Shown here piece after piece: positions 25,203 through 34,366 of a DNA stretch of 64,000 nt (its first letter is position 1; each line of letters opens with the position of its first letter). Both the position numbers and the translations under genes were made by a program. This DNA comes from JACQFK01 sp964619955 (lineage in GTDB: Bacteria; Planctomycetota; MHYJ01; JACPRB01): contig CAZUJF010000003.1 of assembly GCA_964619955.1 (NCBI GenBank), forward strand, positions 124,001-188,000. Direction: 5' to 3'. The notes under the pieces are model-generated. The model was not told the DNA's origin, did no database searches, and saw nothing but the letters and a program-made list of their open reading frames with translations.

Positions 25203-25942
25203 TAGGAGATGGCCCTCCACGCTTCGAGGACATCAGTCGGGAACCAGGAGGGCGAGGGGACCTGCTTCAGGACGGAGGCCTCGTTGAACTGCCAAGTGTT
25301 GGGGGCGCGCTTCGCACCTTCATGGCGGACGTAGACGAAGTGGTTGTCGTTCTCGACGCGCTTCCATTTGGCCTTCCCGGCGGCGATGGCGGCGTTCAGG
25401 AACTGGACTTTCTGGTTCAGGTTCAGGGGTGGATGCTGGGCCAGCCCAGCCAGTCGGCGCGTGTACATGGCCGTCCCGTCGTGCCACGGGAGAGCCCAGT
25501 TCCCGACCGTGTTTCCGCGGTTGGCAGAGTTCTTCCACCAGTTCTCCGCGAAGACGTAGAAGGTGCAGCTCGGGATCCTGGCGACCAGCTTTCGGGACAT
25601 GCCGGTGACCTCAGCCTGGCCAAGGACGATCGGCTCCAGCTGGGAAATCACCCGGCGCGGCCCCCAAAAATCATCATCGTCGAAATATCCAAGCACGTCC
25701 CCTTGAGCAAGCGCGTGCCCGATGTTGTGCTTCTCGCCCATGGTGATCCGGTCTTTCAGGCGCACGTACTTGACCCGGGCGTTCGGGCGGATGCTCGGGC
25801 GCTCGCCCTCAGGGGAATCGTCGATCACGATCAGCTCAGACCGCTCCCAGGTCTGAGCGAGGAAGTGACGGACTGCGAGCTCCGCGAGGCGCGGACGGCG
25901 ATATGTGGGGCACACGAGCGAGACGAGCGGCTTAGCGTTCAT
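25202..25942 (-). CDS. Family 2 glycosyltransferase encoded within the tail operon
   Basis: 246 residues. GT-A fold: SLVCPTYRRPRLAELAVRHF at the N-terminus, ELIVIDDSPEG, the metal-binding run YFDDDDFWGPRRV, and a C-terminal acceptor region with WKNSANRGNTVG and VRHEGAKRAPNT. It should transfer a nucleotide-activated sugar. It is coupled to tail genes on both sides (TGATG upstream, TAATG downstream), so it is expressed with the virion proteins and might glycosylate them; that is inference. Confidence 0.82.
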   Translation of the reverse strand: MNAKPLVSLVCPTYRRPRLAELAVRHFLAQTWERSELIVIDDSPEGERPSIRPNARVKYVRLKDRITMGEKHNIGHALAQGDVLGYFDDDDFWGPRRVISQLEPIVLGQAEVTGMSRKLVARIPSCTFYVFAENWWKNSANRGNTVGNWALPWHDGTAMYTRRLAGLAQHPPLNLNQKVQFLNAAIAAGKAKWKRVENDNHFVYVRHEGAKRAPNTWQFNEASVLKQVPSPSWFPTDVLEAWRAIS

Positions 25943-27345
25943 CAATAGGGCCCACAACTCGGCCCACCACCGGTTCCCACGCCGCCGGCGCCGATGGGCA
26001 TGTATCCGATGGCCCGCGCCTGTGGGCCCGCGACGAGCACGGGATGGCCAGGCTTCAGCCCGTCGACCAGGATGACTTCAATCTGGGCGACGTTGTCGGC
26101 CCTGAGCTGGACCACCGAGAGGACCACCGTGTAGCGGTGGGCGTCCCCGTAGGGCGCCTCCGTGACGGGGTCGGCCGAGCTCTGGATGAGCGGCAGATAG
26201 TCCACATCCTCGAGCGCCACCAGGCGGGCCCCCACGAGCGCCGTCGGCGACGCCACCCAGGCCCAGCGCCGGATCCGGATCCGCGGAGCCCCGCCCACGG
26301 TGGCCCCCCGGATGGTGACGTAGAGGAGATCCTGCGAGACGTTGGCGCTGGGGCCGGCCACGGCCTGGACCATGGGGGTTGAGGCGACGGACGGGAGGTC
26401 CGTGGGGGTGGCGGATCCAGCCTTCACGTAGAGGTCGACGCAGGGCTGGGAGACTGGGGCCAGGCAGACCTCGTCCTGGTCGATGACCCGGATCAGGACC
26501 GGCACGTCGATGAAATAGGCCGAGCCTTCCATCGAACGGAAGCGGGCCGTCAGGCTCTTGAGCCCCACCGTATTCTGGACCTGAATGGTGCGGCGGTCTT
26601 CGATCGGATCTTCCGTGAAGGGGTTGACCTGGACGCCGACTCCCTCGGTTCCAGGATCCTGATCGAAGAAGGAGACGAACGCCGCCCCGCCGTAGGCCTT
26701 CTTGAAGCCCGCCTCCTCGTCGTCCGTGCCGCGGCGATGCAGGACGCTGAACTCGTCCGACCACCCGACCATGAAGTCCGAGCGCACCTCCAGCCAGGGG
26801 CGGGAGGCGTCAACGATCTCGACCACGATCTCGACCGGAAGGAGGGTGACCGGGTCGAGCGTGGCTTCGCCGTTCATCGTGACGATGTCGGCTTCGTACT
26901 CCTGCGCCCAGAACTCACGCTCGAAGGACCCGCGGGTGGTCTGGACCAGGACGTAGTTCTTGACCGGGCCGAAATCTGCCGCCCCTGCAACGCTCTGGCC
27001 ACTGCCGACCATGAACTCGAATCCGTAGACTCCGGGGGCCTGGAGGGTCGCCTGGGCCTTCAGGTTGAGGCCCATGCGGGCGTGGTGCTGGAAGATGAAG
27101 ATACCCGTGAGGTCGTCGCCCGTGCTGAGGGGGATCGAGAGCGCCATCCCCATGCCCGCCAGGATCGGGTTGCGCTTGTGCGATCCGGCGCGGCCGAGGG
27201 TGAGGGCGACGGCGTTGACCACCTGGTTCCCGTTGCTGAGACTCTCGGTGAGAGCCGGAACAAGCCCGCGGAGGCGCGGATCCGTCGCGCGGTGCACCCG
27301 GCGGTGGTCGGGGAAGGGGGCGCGGCCGTGGCCCTGATACGGCAC
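25942..27345 (-). CDS. Putative minor tail protein
   Basis: 467 residues, mostly beta, no signal peptide. It contains paired immunoglobulin-like stretches (DLLYVTIRGATVGGAPRIRI, RYTVVLSVVQLRADNVAQIE) and ends in a Gly-rich tail. GTG at 27345 overlaps the upstream stop (TAGTG). By position between tape measure and hub it may be a distal tail protein or tail-tip component. Confidence 0.5.
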   Translation of the reverse strand: MPYQGHGRAPFPDHRRVHRATDPRLRGLVPALTESLSNGNQVVNAVALTLGRAGSHKRNPILAGMGMALSIPLSTGDDLTGIFIFQHHARMGLNLKAQATLQAPGVYGFEFMVGSGQSVAGAADFGPVKNYVLVQTTRGSFEREFWAQEYEADIVTMNGEATLDPVTLLPVEIVVEIVDASRPWLEVRSDFMVGWSDEFSVLHRRGTDDEEAGFKKAYGGAAFVSFFDQDPGTEGVGVQVNPFTEDPIEDRRTIQVQNTVGLKSLTARFRSMEGSAYFIDVPVLIRVIDQDEVCLAPVSQPCVDLYVKAGSATPTDLPSVASTPMVQAVAGPSANVSQDLLYVTIRGATVGGAPRIRIRRWAWVASPTALVGARLVALEDVDYLPLIQSSADPVTEAPYGDAHRYTVVLSVVQLRADNVAQIEVILVDGLKPGHPVLVAGPQARAIGYMPIGAGGVGTGGGPSCGPY

Positions 27346-27953
27346 TAAGCACCCCCCCCAATCACGATTCCCGAGGGGGAATTGACTTCGCGAATGGTTT
27401 TGAAGGTCACGCCGAGCTGCTGGCGCATCATGCCGGGGCTCTTGCCGATCTCTTCGATCAGGAACTCGCCGTCCGCCTCCCCGCAGTCCACCCGCAGGAT
27501 CTCGATCGCGTAGCGCTTGTGGGTGAGGTCCCGCGGCTGCCAGCCCAGGTAGCGCTCAGGCGGCAGCGTGGCCATCCAGAAGCGCTGGAAGTGGCGGAAC
27601 ATGTCTGTCAGGGTGGAGAGCGTCTGAGCGAGCCAGACCTCCCGGATGATGATGTCGTCGAGGAAGTTGTCGTACCGCGCTACGGCCGAGCCGTCCAGGG
27701 TCCGAGTGATGACGGTCTCTGCCCGGAGGAGGGTGTCGGAGGACATGTTAATTGTGCGGTCAGGGGTTCTGGAGTACACCAGGTCCTCGTAGTAGGGGTG
27801 GCTCATGCGGCGGCCGGCGCTCATGACGGGGTCGCGTTCCACGGCCGGATGGAGGCGCTTGTCGCGGCGCGACGTGGGCTTCCACCACGGAGAGAGCGGA
27901 TCAAAGATCGCCTCCCCGTAGTTCGCCGCAAGACCGCGCGTCGCTTCGTCCAC
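27345..27953 (-). CDS. Hypothetical tail protein
   Basis: 202 residues, alpha/beta. Central aromatic-rich region MFRHFQRFWMATLPPERYLG and C-terminal ITYELGV-type beta pattern (QQLGVTFKTIREVNSPSG). GTG start. Tail-operon context; no domain recognised. Confidence 0.5.
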   Translation of the reverse strand: MDEATRGLAANYGEAIFDPLSPWWKPTSRRDKRLHPAVERDPVMSAGRRMSHPYYEDLVYSRTPDRTINMSSDTLLRAETVITRTLDGSAVARYDNFLDDIIIREVWLAQTLSTLTDMFRHFQRFWMATLPPERYLGWQPRDLTHKRYAIEILRVDCGEADGEFLIEEIGKSPGMMRQQLGVTFKTIREVNSPSGIVIGGGA

Positions 27954-27958
27954 CGGGT

Positions 27959-28795
27959 CTATTCCTCCACGGTCAGGCCGGGAGTATCGAGCACCGAGTC
28001 GAGCACGCTGGTGAGGCTCTTCCGGTCGTTCGAGCGGATGTCGACGTCCACAGTCAGGGTACGCCGGGAGATCTCCCCGGCCTCGAGCGGCGAGCCGTCA
28101 GGGATGTCGAGCGTCGCGGCAATGGCTTCTGCCTTGGTCAGGAAGGTCCGGATTCGGTACTGGATCAGGTTGCGCATGTCGTCCCGCTCGGTGAGGTCCT
28201 GGATCATGTTGATGCCGAGCTCGCCGAGGATCCGCTGGGCCCGGAACTGGGCCTCGAGGAGCATGTCCCCGATCTCGTCGAGGTCGACCACCTCGTAGGA
28301 GATCGTGATGGTCTCCCCGGCTGCCAGCTGCAGGTCCCACTCGATCCGGACGGTGTCCTCGTCCAGGAGCCGGATTGTGGCGCCGCGCCGCGGCTTGTGC
28401 TCGACGACCTCGAAGCCGACGTCCAGCGTTTCCCCTGCCGCGATTGTCCCGCCCCAGGTGGCCCGAACGGCGGTCGCGCTCTGGAGGGCGACCATTGCCC
28501 CGTGATACTGGCCCGTGGGATCGCGCTTTTCGAGGAAGCCCAGCGGCCGCACTTCGGAGCAGGTCATGTCCACCGCCGTGAAGGCGGCAGAGTCCTTGAA
28601 GTTCCCGGCGTCGGCATCGGTGATGGAGATGGTCCCGCGCTGGACGAAGACATTCCGCCGGCGGTCGCGCACCGTCGCCTTGAGGAAGGAGGAGCCGGTT
28701 TTCACCGGCGCGGGTAGGGCGATATCTTTGGACGTGCCCACGTCGGCGTCCGTGATCGTCACTACGCCGCGTTTCAAGATGGCCAAGTCGCTCAT
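27959..28795 (-). CDS. Hypothetical tail protein with duplicated N-terminal motif
   Basis: 278 residues. The motif ITDADVGTSKDIA near residue 14 recurs as ITDADAGNFKDSA near 57, an internal duplication of about 43 residues. The middle (GETLDVGFEVVEHKP and GETITISYEVVDL) is a second beta duplication. The C-terminal third is helical and charged. Immediately downstream of the tape measure, so a tail-tip role is likely. Confidence 0.5.
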   Translation of the reverse strand: MSDLAILKRGVVTITDADVGTSKDIALPAPVKTGSSFLKATVRDRRRNVFVQRGTISITDADAGNFKDSAAFTAVDMTCSEVRPLGFLEKRDPTGQYHGAMVALQSATAVRATWGGTIAAGETLDVGFEVVEHKPRRGATIRLLDEDTVRIEWDLQLAAGETITISYEVVDLDEIGDMLLEAQFRAQRILGELGINMIQDLTERDDMRNLIQYRIRTFLTKAEAIAATLDIPDGSPLEAGEISRRTLTVDVDIRSNDRKSLTSVLDSVLDTPGLTVEE

Positions 28796-28804
28796 GAGCC
28801 TCTC

Positions 28805-30454
28805 CTATGCCGTCGGCACTGCTACGAAATCCGTTCCCCCGCCACCGCCGGAGGACCCGCCGCCGCCCCTGGTGTTTCGCTCGATGCCCATCAGGAACCG
28901 CACCACCAGGTCCAGGCGCTCCACCGCGGGCGCAAACGCCCTGCCGATGTCCTCGCCCACGCTCGCGATCGCGACGGAGGAGGGCCCCGCGACCACCCCG
29001 CGAAGCTCTCTCGAGGATTCGATGTTGCTGCGGATGTCCGAGAACGCCTCCTCGGAGTCCTTCTGGCCCTGCTGGGCGAGGAAGAAGCCCGCGATCCCGA
29101 CCGCGGCCTGGATGAGGCCGCTGAAGACCGTCCCGGCCACGGCTCCGATCTGCTGCAGGGCGGCCGTCATTCCTGTCAGGAAGTTGGAGACGGTCGTCTG
29201 GACGAAGTTGCTGAAGAGCTGCTTGCCGAGGTCCGCGAGGATCTCCATGGACGATGCGCCCGCCAGGATGCCGTTGCTGATGGCGCTGCTGAGAGCGTTC
29301 GCCGTGGGCTGGACGAATTCCTGGTCGAACTTCTCTTTGGCCGCGATCACGGCCTCTTCCGCGGCCAGCTTGATCTGAGCCTTCGTCACCCCGGACATCG
29401 CCTCTCCGATCTCGGTGCTGAGGCTTCGGATCTGCGAAGTAATGGCCCCTTTCAGCTCCTCGCTTTGCGCGCCGGCTAGCTGGGCCTCGAGCTCCCCCTG
29501 TTTCGTCAGGAGATCGCGCAGGCGGCCGGAGGCTTGGGTCAGCTCCTCCTGCGCCGCCTGCAGAGGGGTGATGAGCCCCGCCTTCAAACTCTTGTCGATG
29601 ACCCCCATCGCCACCTGGAAGTTCTTGCTGAGCTCGACGACGCCATCCTGGACCTTCCCAAAGTTCGCCTGGGCGGCGAGCGTGGGGGCATTCTTCTGGG
29701 CGTCCGCGATCTGCCTCTCCGTGTCGAAGATCTGCTGCTCCACAACACCGATGCGGCCCTTATCTCCGGGCTTTTCCTTGTCCGTGCCGACGGCGTTGTT
29801 CAGGGCGAGCAGTTCGGCCCTCAGCTCCCGCACCTTTTTGAGGTTCTGCTCGTAGGCCGCCCTGGAGATCGCGAGCTTCGCCGCGGTGCGCTCGCCCACC
29901 GTCAAACCGAAGGTGTCCGCAATCTTGGCGGCATCCTCCAGCGCCAGACGAAGGGCGGTGACGGCCTTTTCCGCCTCGAGACCCCTGTCGGTGACGCTTT
30001 CGGTCGCCTCGACCGCCTTTCTGATGCCGAGCGTGATGAAGTCGAAGACAGCCACCGTGAGCCCGCTGACGGCCCCGATTACGAGTCCCAGCTTCGAGGG
30101 AAGAATCGACGCCACGGCCGCAAACGTGGTGAGCCCTGATGCGCCGGCGCTGACCGCCTGGTTGAGGGCTCCGAAGCCGCTCCCACGTTGGCTGAGGGCG
30201 CCCAGGGCAAACTGCAGCGCGAGAAGCCTGCTGGTGAACTTGGCGTAGCCCGCGGCCGCCCGCACTGCTTGGCGGTCCATGGCGGTGAAGGATTGGGAGA
30301 TCGCCTGGCCGCTCTTCTGAACCCCGGCGGCCGCCCCCTGGACGCCACTGGCGAAGCCCTCGAGTGTGGCCTTGGCCTGGGCGACGCCCTTCTGCAGGCC
30401 CTCGATCTGGGCCTTCAGCGCGACGACTATCGAGCCAGCTTCCTGCTCAGCCAC
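28805..30454 (-). CDS. Tail tape measure protein
   Basis: 549 residues. N-terminal coiled coil (LKAQIEGLQKGVAQAKATLE), hydrophobic stretches (about 85-150 and 395-455), a central coiled coil (210-345) and a Gly/Ser-rich end. Tape measure proteins set tail length at roughly 0.15 nm per residue, implying a tail near 80 nm. The gene starts 8 nt inside the end of the GT frameshift product, the standard order of siphoviral tail genes. Confidence 0.8.
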   Translation of the reverse strand: MAEQEAGSIVVALKAQIEGLQKGVAQAKATLEGFASGVQGAAAGVQKSGQAISQSFTAMDRQAVRAAAGYAKFTSRLLALQFALGALSQRGSGFGALNQAVSAGASGLTTFAAVASILPSKLGLVIGAVSGLTVAVFDFITLGIRKAVEATESVTDRGLEAEKAVTALRLALEDAAKIADTFGLTVGERTAAKLAISRAAYEQNLKKVRELRAELLALNNAVGTDKEKPGDKGRIGVVEQQIFDTERQIADAQKNAPTLAAQANFGKVQDGVVELSKNFQVAMGVIDKSLKAGLITPLQAAQEELTQASGRLRDLLTKQGELEAQLAGAQSEELKGAITSQIRSLSTEIGEAMSGVTKAQIKLAAEEAVIAAKEKFDQEFVQPTANALSSAISNGILAGASSMEILADLGKQLFSNFVQTTVSNFLTGMTAALQQIGAVAGTVFSGLIQAAVGIAGFFLAQQGQKDSEEAFSDIRSNIESSRELRGVVAGPSSVAIASVGEDIGRAFAPAVERLDLVVRFLMGIERNTRGGGGSSGGGGGTDFVAVPTA

Positions 30455-31240
30455 GGACCCTCCTCTGAGGCTTGGCGGACGCCTTCAGGCCCCCGAAGGC
30501 CTCTTCCAGCGCCGCAAGGTCCCTCTCCACGCGCTGGGCCCGGTCGGTTGACGCTTCCCCGCGGATGGCGCGCTGCAGGCTCCGCACCTTCGATTCGACG
30601 GCCTTGAAGTTGTTCTCTGAGACCGTCCAACCCTGCTTCGAGAACGCGGCGGCGATGCCGGCGAAAACCGCCTTGGTAAAGGATCTCTCCTGTGCGTTTT
30701 CCCGTTCCCACGCGACCGGCAACATGAGTTCAATCAGCTCCCTCGTCCACTGCCCGTCCCAGTCCAGGATCTCCGCTATCGTGCAGAGCCCCGTCGATGC
30801 CAGGAGGCCCAGAGCGCTCTCTATTGGGACTTGCTCGCGCTGACCGCCGCGGTCGGCTGATACATGCCCCAGGCCCCCTGTACTTTTTTTGCGTAATCCT
30901 TGACTCTGTTGAGCTCGAAGACCGCCGTCACGATCTCCAGACGGTCCATCGGCGAGAGGTCGTCCCAGCGCGCGAAGTCTTCCTGACTGACGGAGAGCTG
31001 CACCAGCGGCGGCAGCTTGTCCGCCAGCAGCGCGACCATCGACGTGAGGGACCCGAAGGGGTTGTCCTTGAGCTTGGTGAGGTCCAAAGACCCCAGCAGC
31101 CCGACAATCATCTGGAGCGCGGCGGCCTCACGCGAGTAGTTCCAGCGCCGCACCACCATCACCCCGCCGTCTTCCAGCGAGACCGCCCGCTCGCGCTTCG
31201 AGAGCGCGTCGGGCATCTTTCCAAGCACCGTATCCGCCAT
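30447..31240 (-). CDS. Tail assembly chaperone GT fusion by -1 ribosomal frameshift
   Basis: The -1 frame is open from the heptamer at 30884-30890 to the stop at 30447, adding 145 residues to the first 119 of G (264 in total). The join reads KDYAKK then STGGLGHVSADRGG. The new frame continues with protein-like sequence (ESALGLLASTGLCTIAEILD, WTRELIELMLPVAWE) through an ATG at 30725 that would otherwise look like a separate 92-residue gene without a Shine-Dalgarno site. This matches the lambda G/GT arrangement; the T part normally recruits the major tail protein. Confidence 0.78.
30821..31240 (-). CDS. Tail assembly chaperone, G-like (zero frame)
   Basis: 139 residues, helical and soluble. 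It lies between the major tail protein and tape measure genes, the place of lambda gene G. Near its C-terminus the codons GCA AAA AAA GTA (30884-30892 region) contain the heptamer A AAA AAA, allowing a -1 shift that adds the T extension. The zero-frame product ends shortly after (VSASKSQ). It probably coats the tape measure during tail assembly. Confidence 0.75.
   Translation of the reverse strand: MADTVLGKMPDALSKRERAVSLEDGGVMVVRRWNYSREAAALQMIVGLLGSLDLTKLKDNPFGSLTSMVALLADKLPPLVQLSVSQEDFARWDDLSPMDRLEIVTAVFELNRVKDYAKKVQGAWGMYQPTAAVSASKSQ
30884..30890 (-). promoter_or_regulatory. Slippery heptamer A AAA AAA for -1 frameshifting
   Basis: Seven A residues on the minus strand, in phase GC-A AAA AAA-GTA of the G frame. 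Slippage to -1 yields AGT ACA GGG. Homopolymeric A7 is a strong slip site; a GC-rich stretch follows within 10 nt. Confidence 0.8.
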
Positions 31241-31323
31241 ACCTGCCTCCTATCGTTCCGTGCCCGCCACACAATCCGCCTGGAGGTACCGGCGCCGTCC
31301 GGTGGCCTCCTACGCCGCCCGCG

Positions 31324-32358
31324 CTACGCCTGGGTTTCCTTCACGAGGCCCACCGTCCCGAAGACGCCGCCCGAGGGGGCAAACGCTTCGACACGCATCT
31401 GAACACCCGCCCAATCGGACCCGTCGCCAAGGGCGATGTCGCCGTTGTTCTTGAGGATCGCGCTCTCGAAGGGGCCGATGACCTTCTCGACCTGGCCCGT
31501 CGTGCCGTACTGAATCTGGAGCTGGCACTCGATGATCTGATCAGGGAAGAGCTCGAACTCTTCGACGTCGCGCTCCTGCGCGAAGAAGGCGTGCACCTCC
31601 GGGACGGTGGACTCGTCGTCCAGGTCTCCGGTCCAGAGGATGGTGATGATCCCCGTCGCGAGGTTGACGGAGTAGTCGCCGGTCCCTTCCTCGATCGCGA
31701 CCCCGTTCGCATGGACCGCCGCGACCGTGCCCAGCTGCGCCCGCGCGAAGGTGACGTCGTTTCCGGCGATCCCCGTCACGCGCAGGATCTCCGTTCCCAT
31801 CCGGAACAGCTTGCCGACCGCGAACGTGATGAGGGCGTACGTGGTGACGGCCGCCACGACCGTGAGGGGCGACGTCACGTTGTTGAACTCGGCGTTCTCG
31901 CACAGCTCGCCCGAGGCCGCGAAGGCGAGCTCGTCGTAGGTCTCGTCGTCTTCGAGGCTGACGGACCGCACGGCCAGGTCCTTGATGTCCGTCTTGCCCA
32001 GGTTGATCGTGCCGGCGGCGCCGGGGTTCGTATGGGTCGCCTCGTACAGCACGTCCTTGGTGCCGTCCGCGCTGGCGTCGAATCCCGTGCCCAGCGCGTG
32101 CTTCAGGTTCGCGGCGTTGAACTCTTCGAACGTGAAGTCGAACTGGCAGCGCCGCTCGATGACCTCCTCGCGGTCCTTCACCCGCGAGCTCAGGTAGTTC
32201 GAGAAGTGCTCCAGCGTGTTCTTTTCGACGCGATTGACGACGTCCTTCACGGACCCGAACGACTCCCAGGGGCCGGTCGAGCCCTTCGCCCTGGCGAAGA
32301 TCTGGAGCTTTTTGACGACTTCGTAGTTGTCCACATTGTGTGCGCGCTTGTTGGCCAT
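31324..32358 (-). CDS. Major tail (tube) protein
   Basis: 344 residues. Beta-rich tube-like protein with a C-terminal region FFAQERDVEEFELFPDQIIE followed by CQLQIQYGTTGQVEKVIG. A central insertion with alternating Val/Thr (TVVAAVTTYALITFAVGKLF, about 170-190) may be an Ig-like decoration. Position just upstream of G/GT and the tape measure is decisive. Confidence 0.65.
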   Translation of the reverse strand: MANKRAHNVDNYEVVKKLQIFARAKGSTGPWESFGSVKDVVNRVEKNTLEHFSNYLSSRVKDREEVIERRCQFDFTFEEFNAANLKHALGTGFDASADGTKDVLYEATHTNPGAAGTINLGKTDIKDLAVRSVSLEDDETYDELAFAASGELCENAEFNNVTSPLTVVAAVTTYALITFAVGKLFRMGTEILRVTGIAGNDVTFARAQLGTVAAVHANGVAIEEGTGDYSVNLATGIITILWTGDLDDESTVPEVHAFFAQERDVEEFELFPDQIIECQLQIQYGTTGQVEKVIGPFESAILKNNGDIALGDGSDWAGVQMRVEAFAPSGGVFGTVGLVKETQA

Positions 32359-32375
32359 GCGAGTCTCCTTTCAGG

Positions 32376-32882
32376 TCAGGTCACGTTGACGGCGAGAAAG
32401 CGGATACGGGACGAGGCGAAGATCATGCCGTCGGACTGGCGTTCCAGACCGCCGGGGGTGCCTCTGGGCTCAACGCCCTTGATTCGGAAGTCGCCGGCGC
32501 GGGCGCCCTGGAGGTTCTCGATCATCCACTCCACGAGCTCGGCCGAGTAGCGTGTGACGTCGTCTCCGGGCTTCGGGAGCCGGGTCATGGCCTCGATGGT
32601 GAAGGCCAGCTTCCCCCCATAGGAGGAGGAAGAGGTCTCGCCCGACGCGCCCGACTGATCGAAGAAGGACGTCACGGGCTCGCGAGCGGGGTCGAAGGAC
32701 TGGCCCGCGGTGAGGTCACGGAGGATCTCCTGGGTCTCGGGCATGGCTTTCGCGAACAGGTGGCGGCCGACGACCAGTGGCACGTTCCGGAGGAAGAGCC
32801 CTGAGAACCGGAAGCCGCCGGCGACGATGGCCGCGCAGAGGCCCGCCTCGAAGCCCGCCAGGCGCAAGGTCTGGGTCGTCAC
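32376..32882 (-). CDS. Tail terminator / head-tail joining protein candidate
   Basis: 168 residues, alpha/beta. It lies between the gp10-like connector and the major tail protein gene, where tail terminators are found. Motif GKLAFTIEAMTRLPKPGDDV is of the minor-tail U type in shape only. The start overlaps the upstream stop (ATGA). Confidence 0.5.
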   Translation of the reverse strand: MTTQTLRLAGFEAGLCAAIVAGGFRFSGLFLRNVPLVVGRHLFAKAMPETQEILRDLTAGQSFDPAREPVTSFFDQSGASGETSSSSYGGKLAFTIEAMTRLPKPGDDVTRYSAELVEWMIENLQGARAGDFRIKGVEPRGTPGGLERQSDGMIFASSRIRFLAVNVT

Positions 32883-33451
32883 GCGCCACCCCCGAGAGCT
32901 TTGCCGACTTCGGCGGCCACGATGCGGGGGACGTCGTCCTTGCGGGCGGCGATGACGTTCGAGACGTACTTCGACCCCTCCAGGGTGACCGAGTGGACGA
33001 GCAACCAGTGGAACTCACCGGTGTCCTTGTCCGCGAGGTAGAGCTGGCCGAGAATCGGAACGAGCTCCAGGCTGTCGCGGCCCATCTCCAGCGGGCTCGC
33101 CATCTTCTTTGCCGCATCGGAGAGGGGGATCGAAAGCATCCGCGCCCGCACTGGCTCGATCGTTCCGCCCTGGTCCTGGATGCGGGCGTACTTCGAATTG
33201 AAGCCCCAGCGCTTCACGATTGTGGTGCCCTCGATGACGAGCGGCTCGGTCGTACCGCTCTCCAAGAGCCTGCCGGTGTCGACGGGCGCCGCGGCCTGCG
33301 CCTGGGCGAGCATGTCCTCGGCCACGAGATCCAGCCCGCGCCCGGCGGCTGCGATGACGTCGGCCGAGATCCGGTCGAGCTCCTGGCCGACCTTGCCCAT
33401 TTGGGCCCGGATGTTTCCGGCGTCCATCGTGACGAACGGCTTAACTGCCAT
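32879..33451 (-). CDS. HK97 gp10-like head-tail protein
   Basis: 190 residues. The N-terminal helix with AAPVDTGRLLESGTTEP and the segment SKYARIQDQGGTIEP match the HK97 gp10 family core (PVDTG, YA..QE.G), with the Gln-Asp-Gln variant QDQGG. It helps complete the neck. ATG at 33451 is chosen because the family motif follows; it overlaps the next upstream gene by 11 nt. Confidence 0.75.
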   Translation of the reverse strand: MAVKPFVTMDAGNIRAQMGKVGQELDRISADVIAAAGRGLDLVAEDMLAQAQAAAPVDTGRLLESGTTEPLVIEGTTIVKRWGFNSKYARIQDQGGTIEPVRARMLSIPLSDAAKKMASPLEMGRDSLELVPILGQLYLADKDTGEFHWLLVHSVTLEGSKYVSNVIAARKDDVPRIVAAEVGKALGGGA

Positions 33452-33824
33452 GGCGATCCTCCAGGACCGGCAAGGCGGTCTTGACGAGGTCGACACGGCA
33501 GCCCGCCGGGGTGCCCCATTGGCCGTTGAGCGTCTCGATGCCGACAACCTCGTAGGCGATGTGGCCGTTGCGGACCACGATGTCGGAGTCCTGCAACACA
33601 GAGACGCCGGCGGGGGAGTAGAGGAGGGTCGCGTCGGTCTTGATCTGGCGCTTGTTCGAGTCGATCGTGATCCGGCCGCGCTCCTGGATCTTGCAGACGA
33701 GGCGCACTGCGGTCTCGTCGTCTTCGTGAAGGACCTGGGCATACTGAGAGCGGCCCGCGACCCCGAGCGAGCCTTGCACGGCACGCCGGATCGTGACTTC
33801 CTCGGTATACGTGAGTCCGAACAT
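33441..33824 (-). CDS. Head-closure-like protein
   Basis: 127 residues, mostly beta. It reads MFGLTYTEEVTIRRAVQGSL and later ATLLYSPAGVSVLQDSDIVV with IAYEVVGIETL, consistent with a beta-barrel stopper or closure protein of the SPP1 gp16 type. Position between gp6-like and gp10-like genes supports this. ATG at 33824 is preferred. Confidence 0.6.
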   Translation of the reverse strand: MFGLTYTEEVTIRRAVQGSLGVAGRSQYAQVLHEDDETAVRLVCKIQERGRITIDSNKRQIKTDATLLYSPAGVSVLQDSDIVVRNGHIAYEVVGIETLNGQWGTPAGCRVDLVKTALPVLEDRHGS

Positions 33825-33829
33825 GGTCC

Positions 33830-34348
33830 CTACCAATCCCCCAAAGGATCGTGGCGGCACGGGTTATCGAGCGCGATCATCGCGTAAGAGTCGATGAGGC
33901 CGTCGAGCTCCTTCCGCGAGCCCGCGGGAAGCATCGAAGCGTCCTTCTCGAAGCTGCTGGACTGGCCGAGCTGGGACATGGACGTCACGCCTTCGGCCTG
34001 GAGGCGCTTGAAGGCCATGAAATCCGCGCCCTGGAGATAGGCGTCGATCCACTCGCAGACGGCCATCTTCACGGCGCGGGGGATCTCCTCGGCAGTATCC
34101 TTGGAGGTCGGGAACGCGAGAGCCTGCGTCGAGGTCTGCTTCGGAGGGAGGGCCCGGTAGCGGTCGACCAGGCGAGCGGCCGTGATCAGGAGGCGGCTCC
34201 GCACCGTCGTACCGGTGGCCTCGCCACTCTCGCTCTTGAGGGCATCCCACTTCTCGGCGGAGAGGAAGCCGTCCATGATCTCGTCGGCCTCCTCGAGCGT
34301 GAGGTAGGAGTTGGCCTCCGGATCGCAGGGTACCGCGTTCAGGTCCAT
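33830..34348 (-). CDS. Head-tail adaptor, gp6/gp15-like
   Basis: 172 residues, helical. SYLTLEEADEIMDGFLSAEK near residue 15 and the helix AVKMAVCEWIDAYLQGADF match the pattern of DnaT/gp6-like neck adaptors (Y.t.eeA...l..r). It is the first gene after the capsid gene, the usual place of the adaptor. Confidence 0.7.
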   Translation of the reverse strand: MDLNAVPCDPEANSYLTLEEADEIMDGFLSAEKWDALKSESGEATGTTVRSRLLITAARLVDRYRALPPKQTSTQALAFPTSKDTAEEIPRAVKMAVCEWIDAYLQGADFMAFKRLQAEGVTSMSQLGQSSSFEKDASMLPAGSRKELDGLIDSYAMIALDNPCRHDPLGDW

Positions 34349-34366
34349 TCATCTCCTCGCTTGGAG

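Noticed and set aside
30447..30725. Independent 92-residue tail gene
   Set aside because: The frame continues upstream without a stop to the A7 slippery site, and no Shine-Dalgarno precedes its ATG. It is better explained as the C-terminal part of the GT frameshift product.
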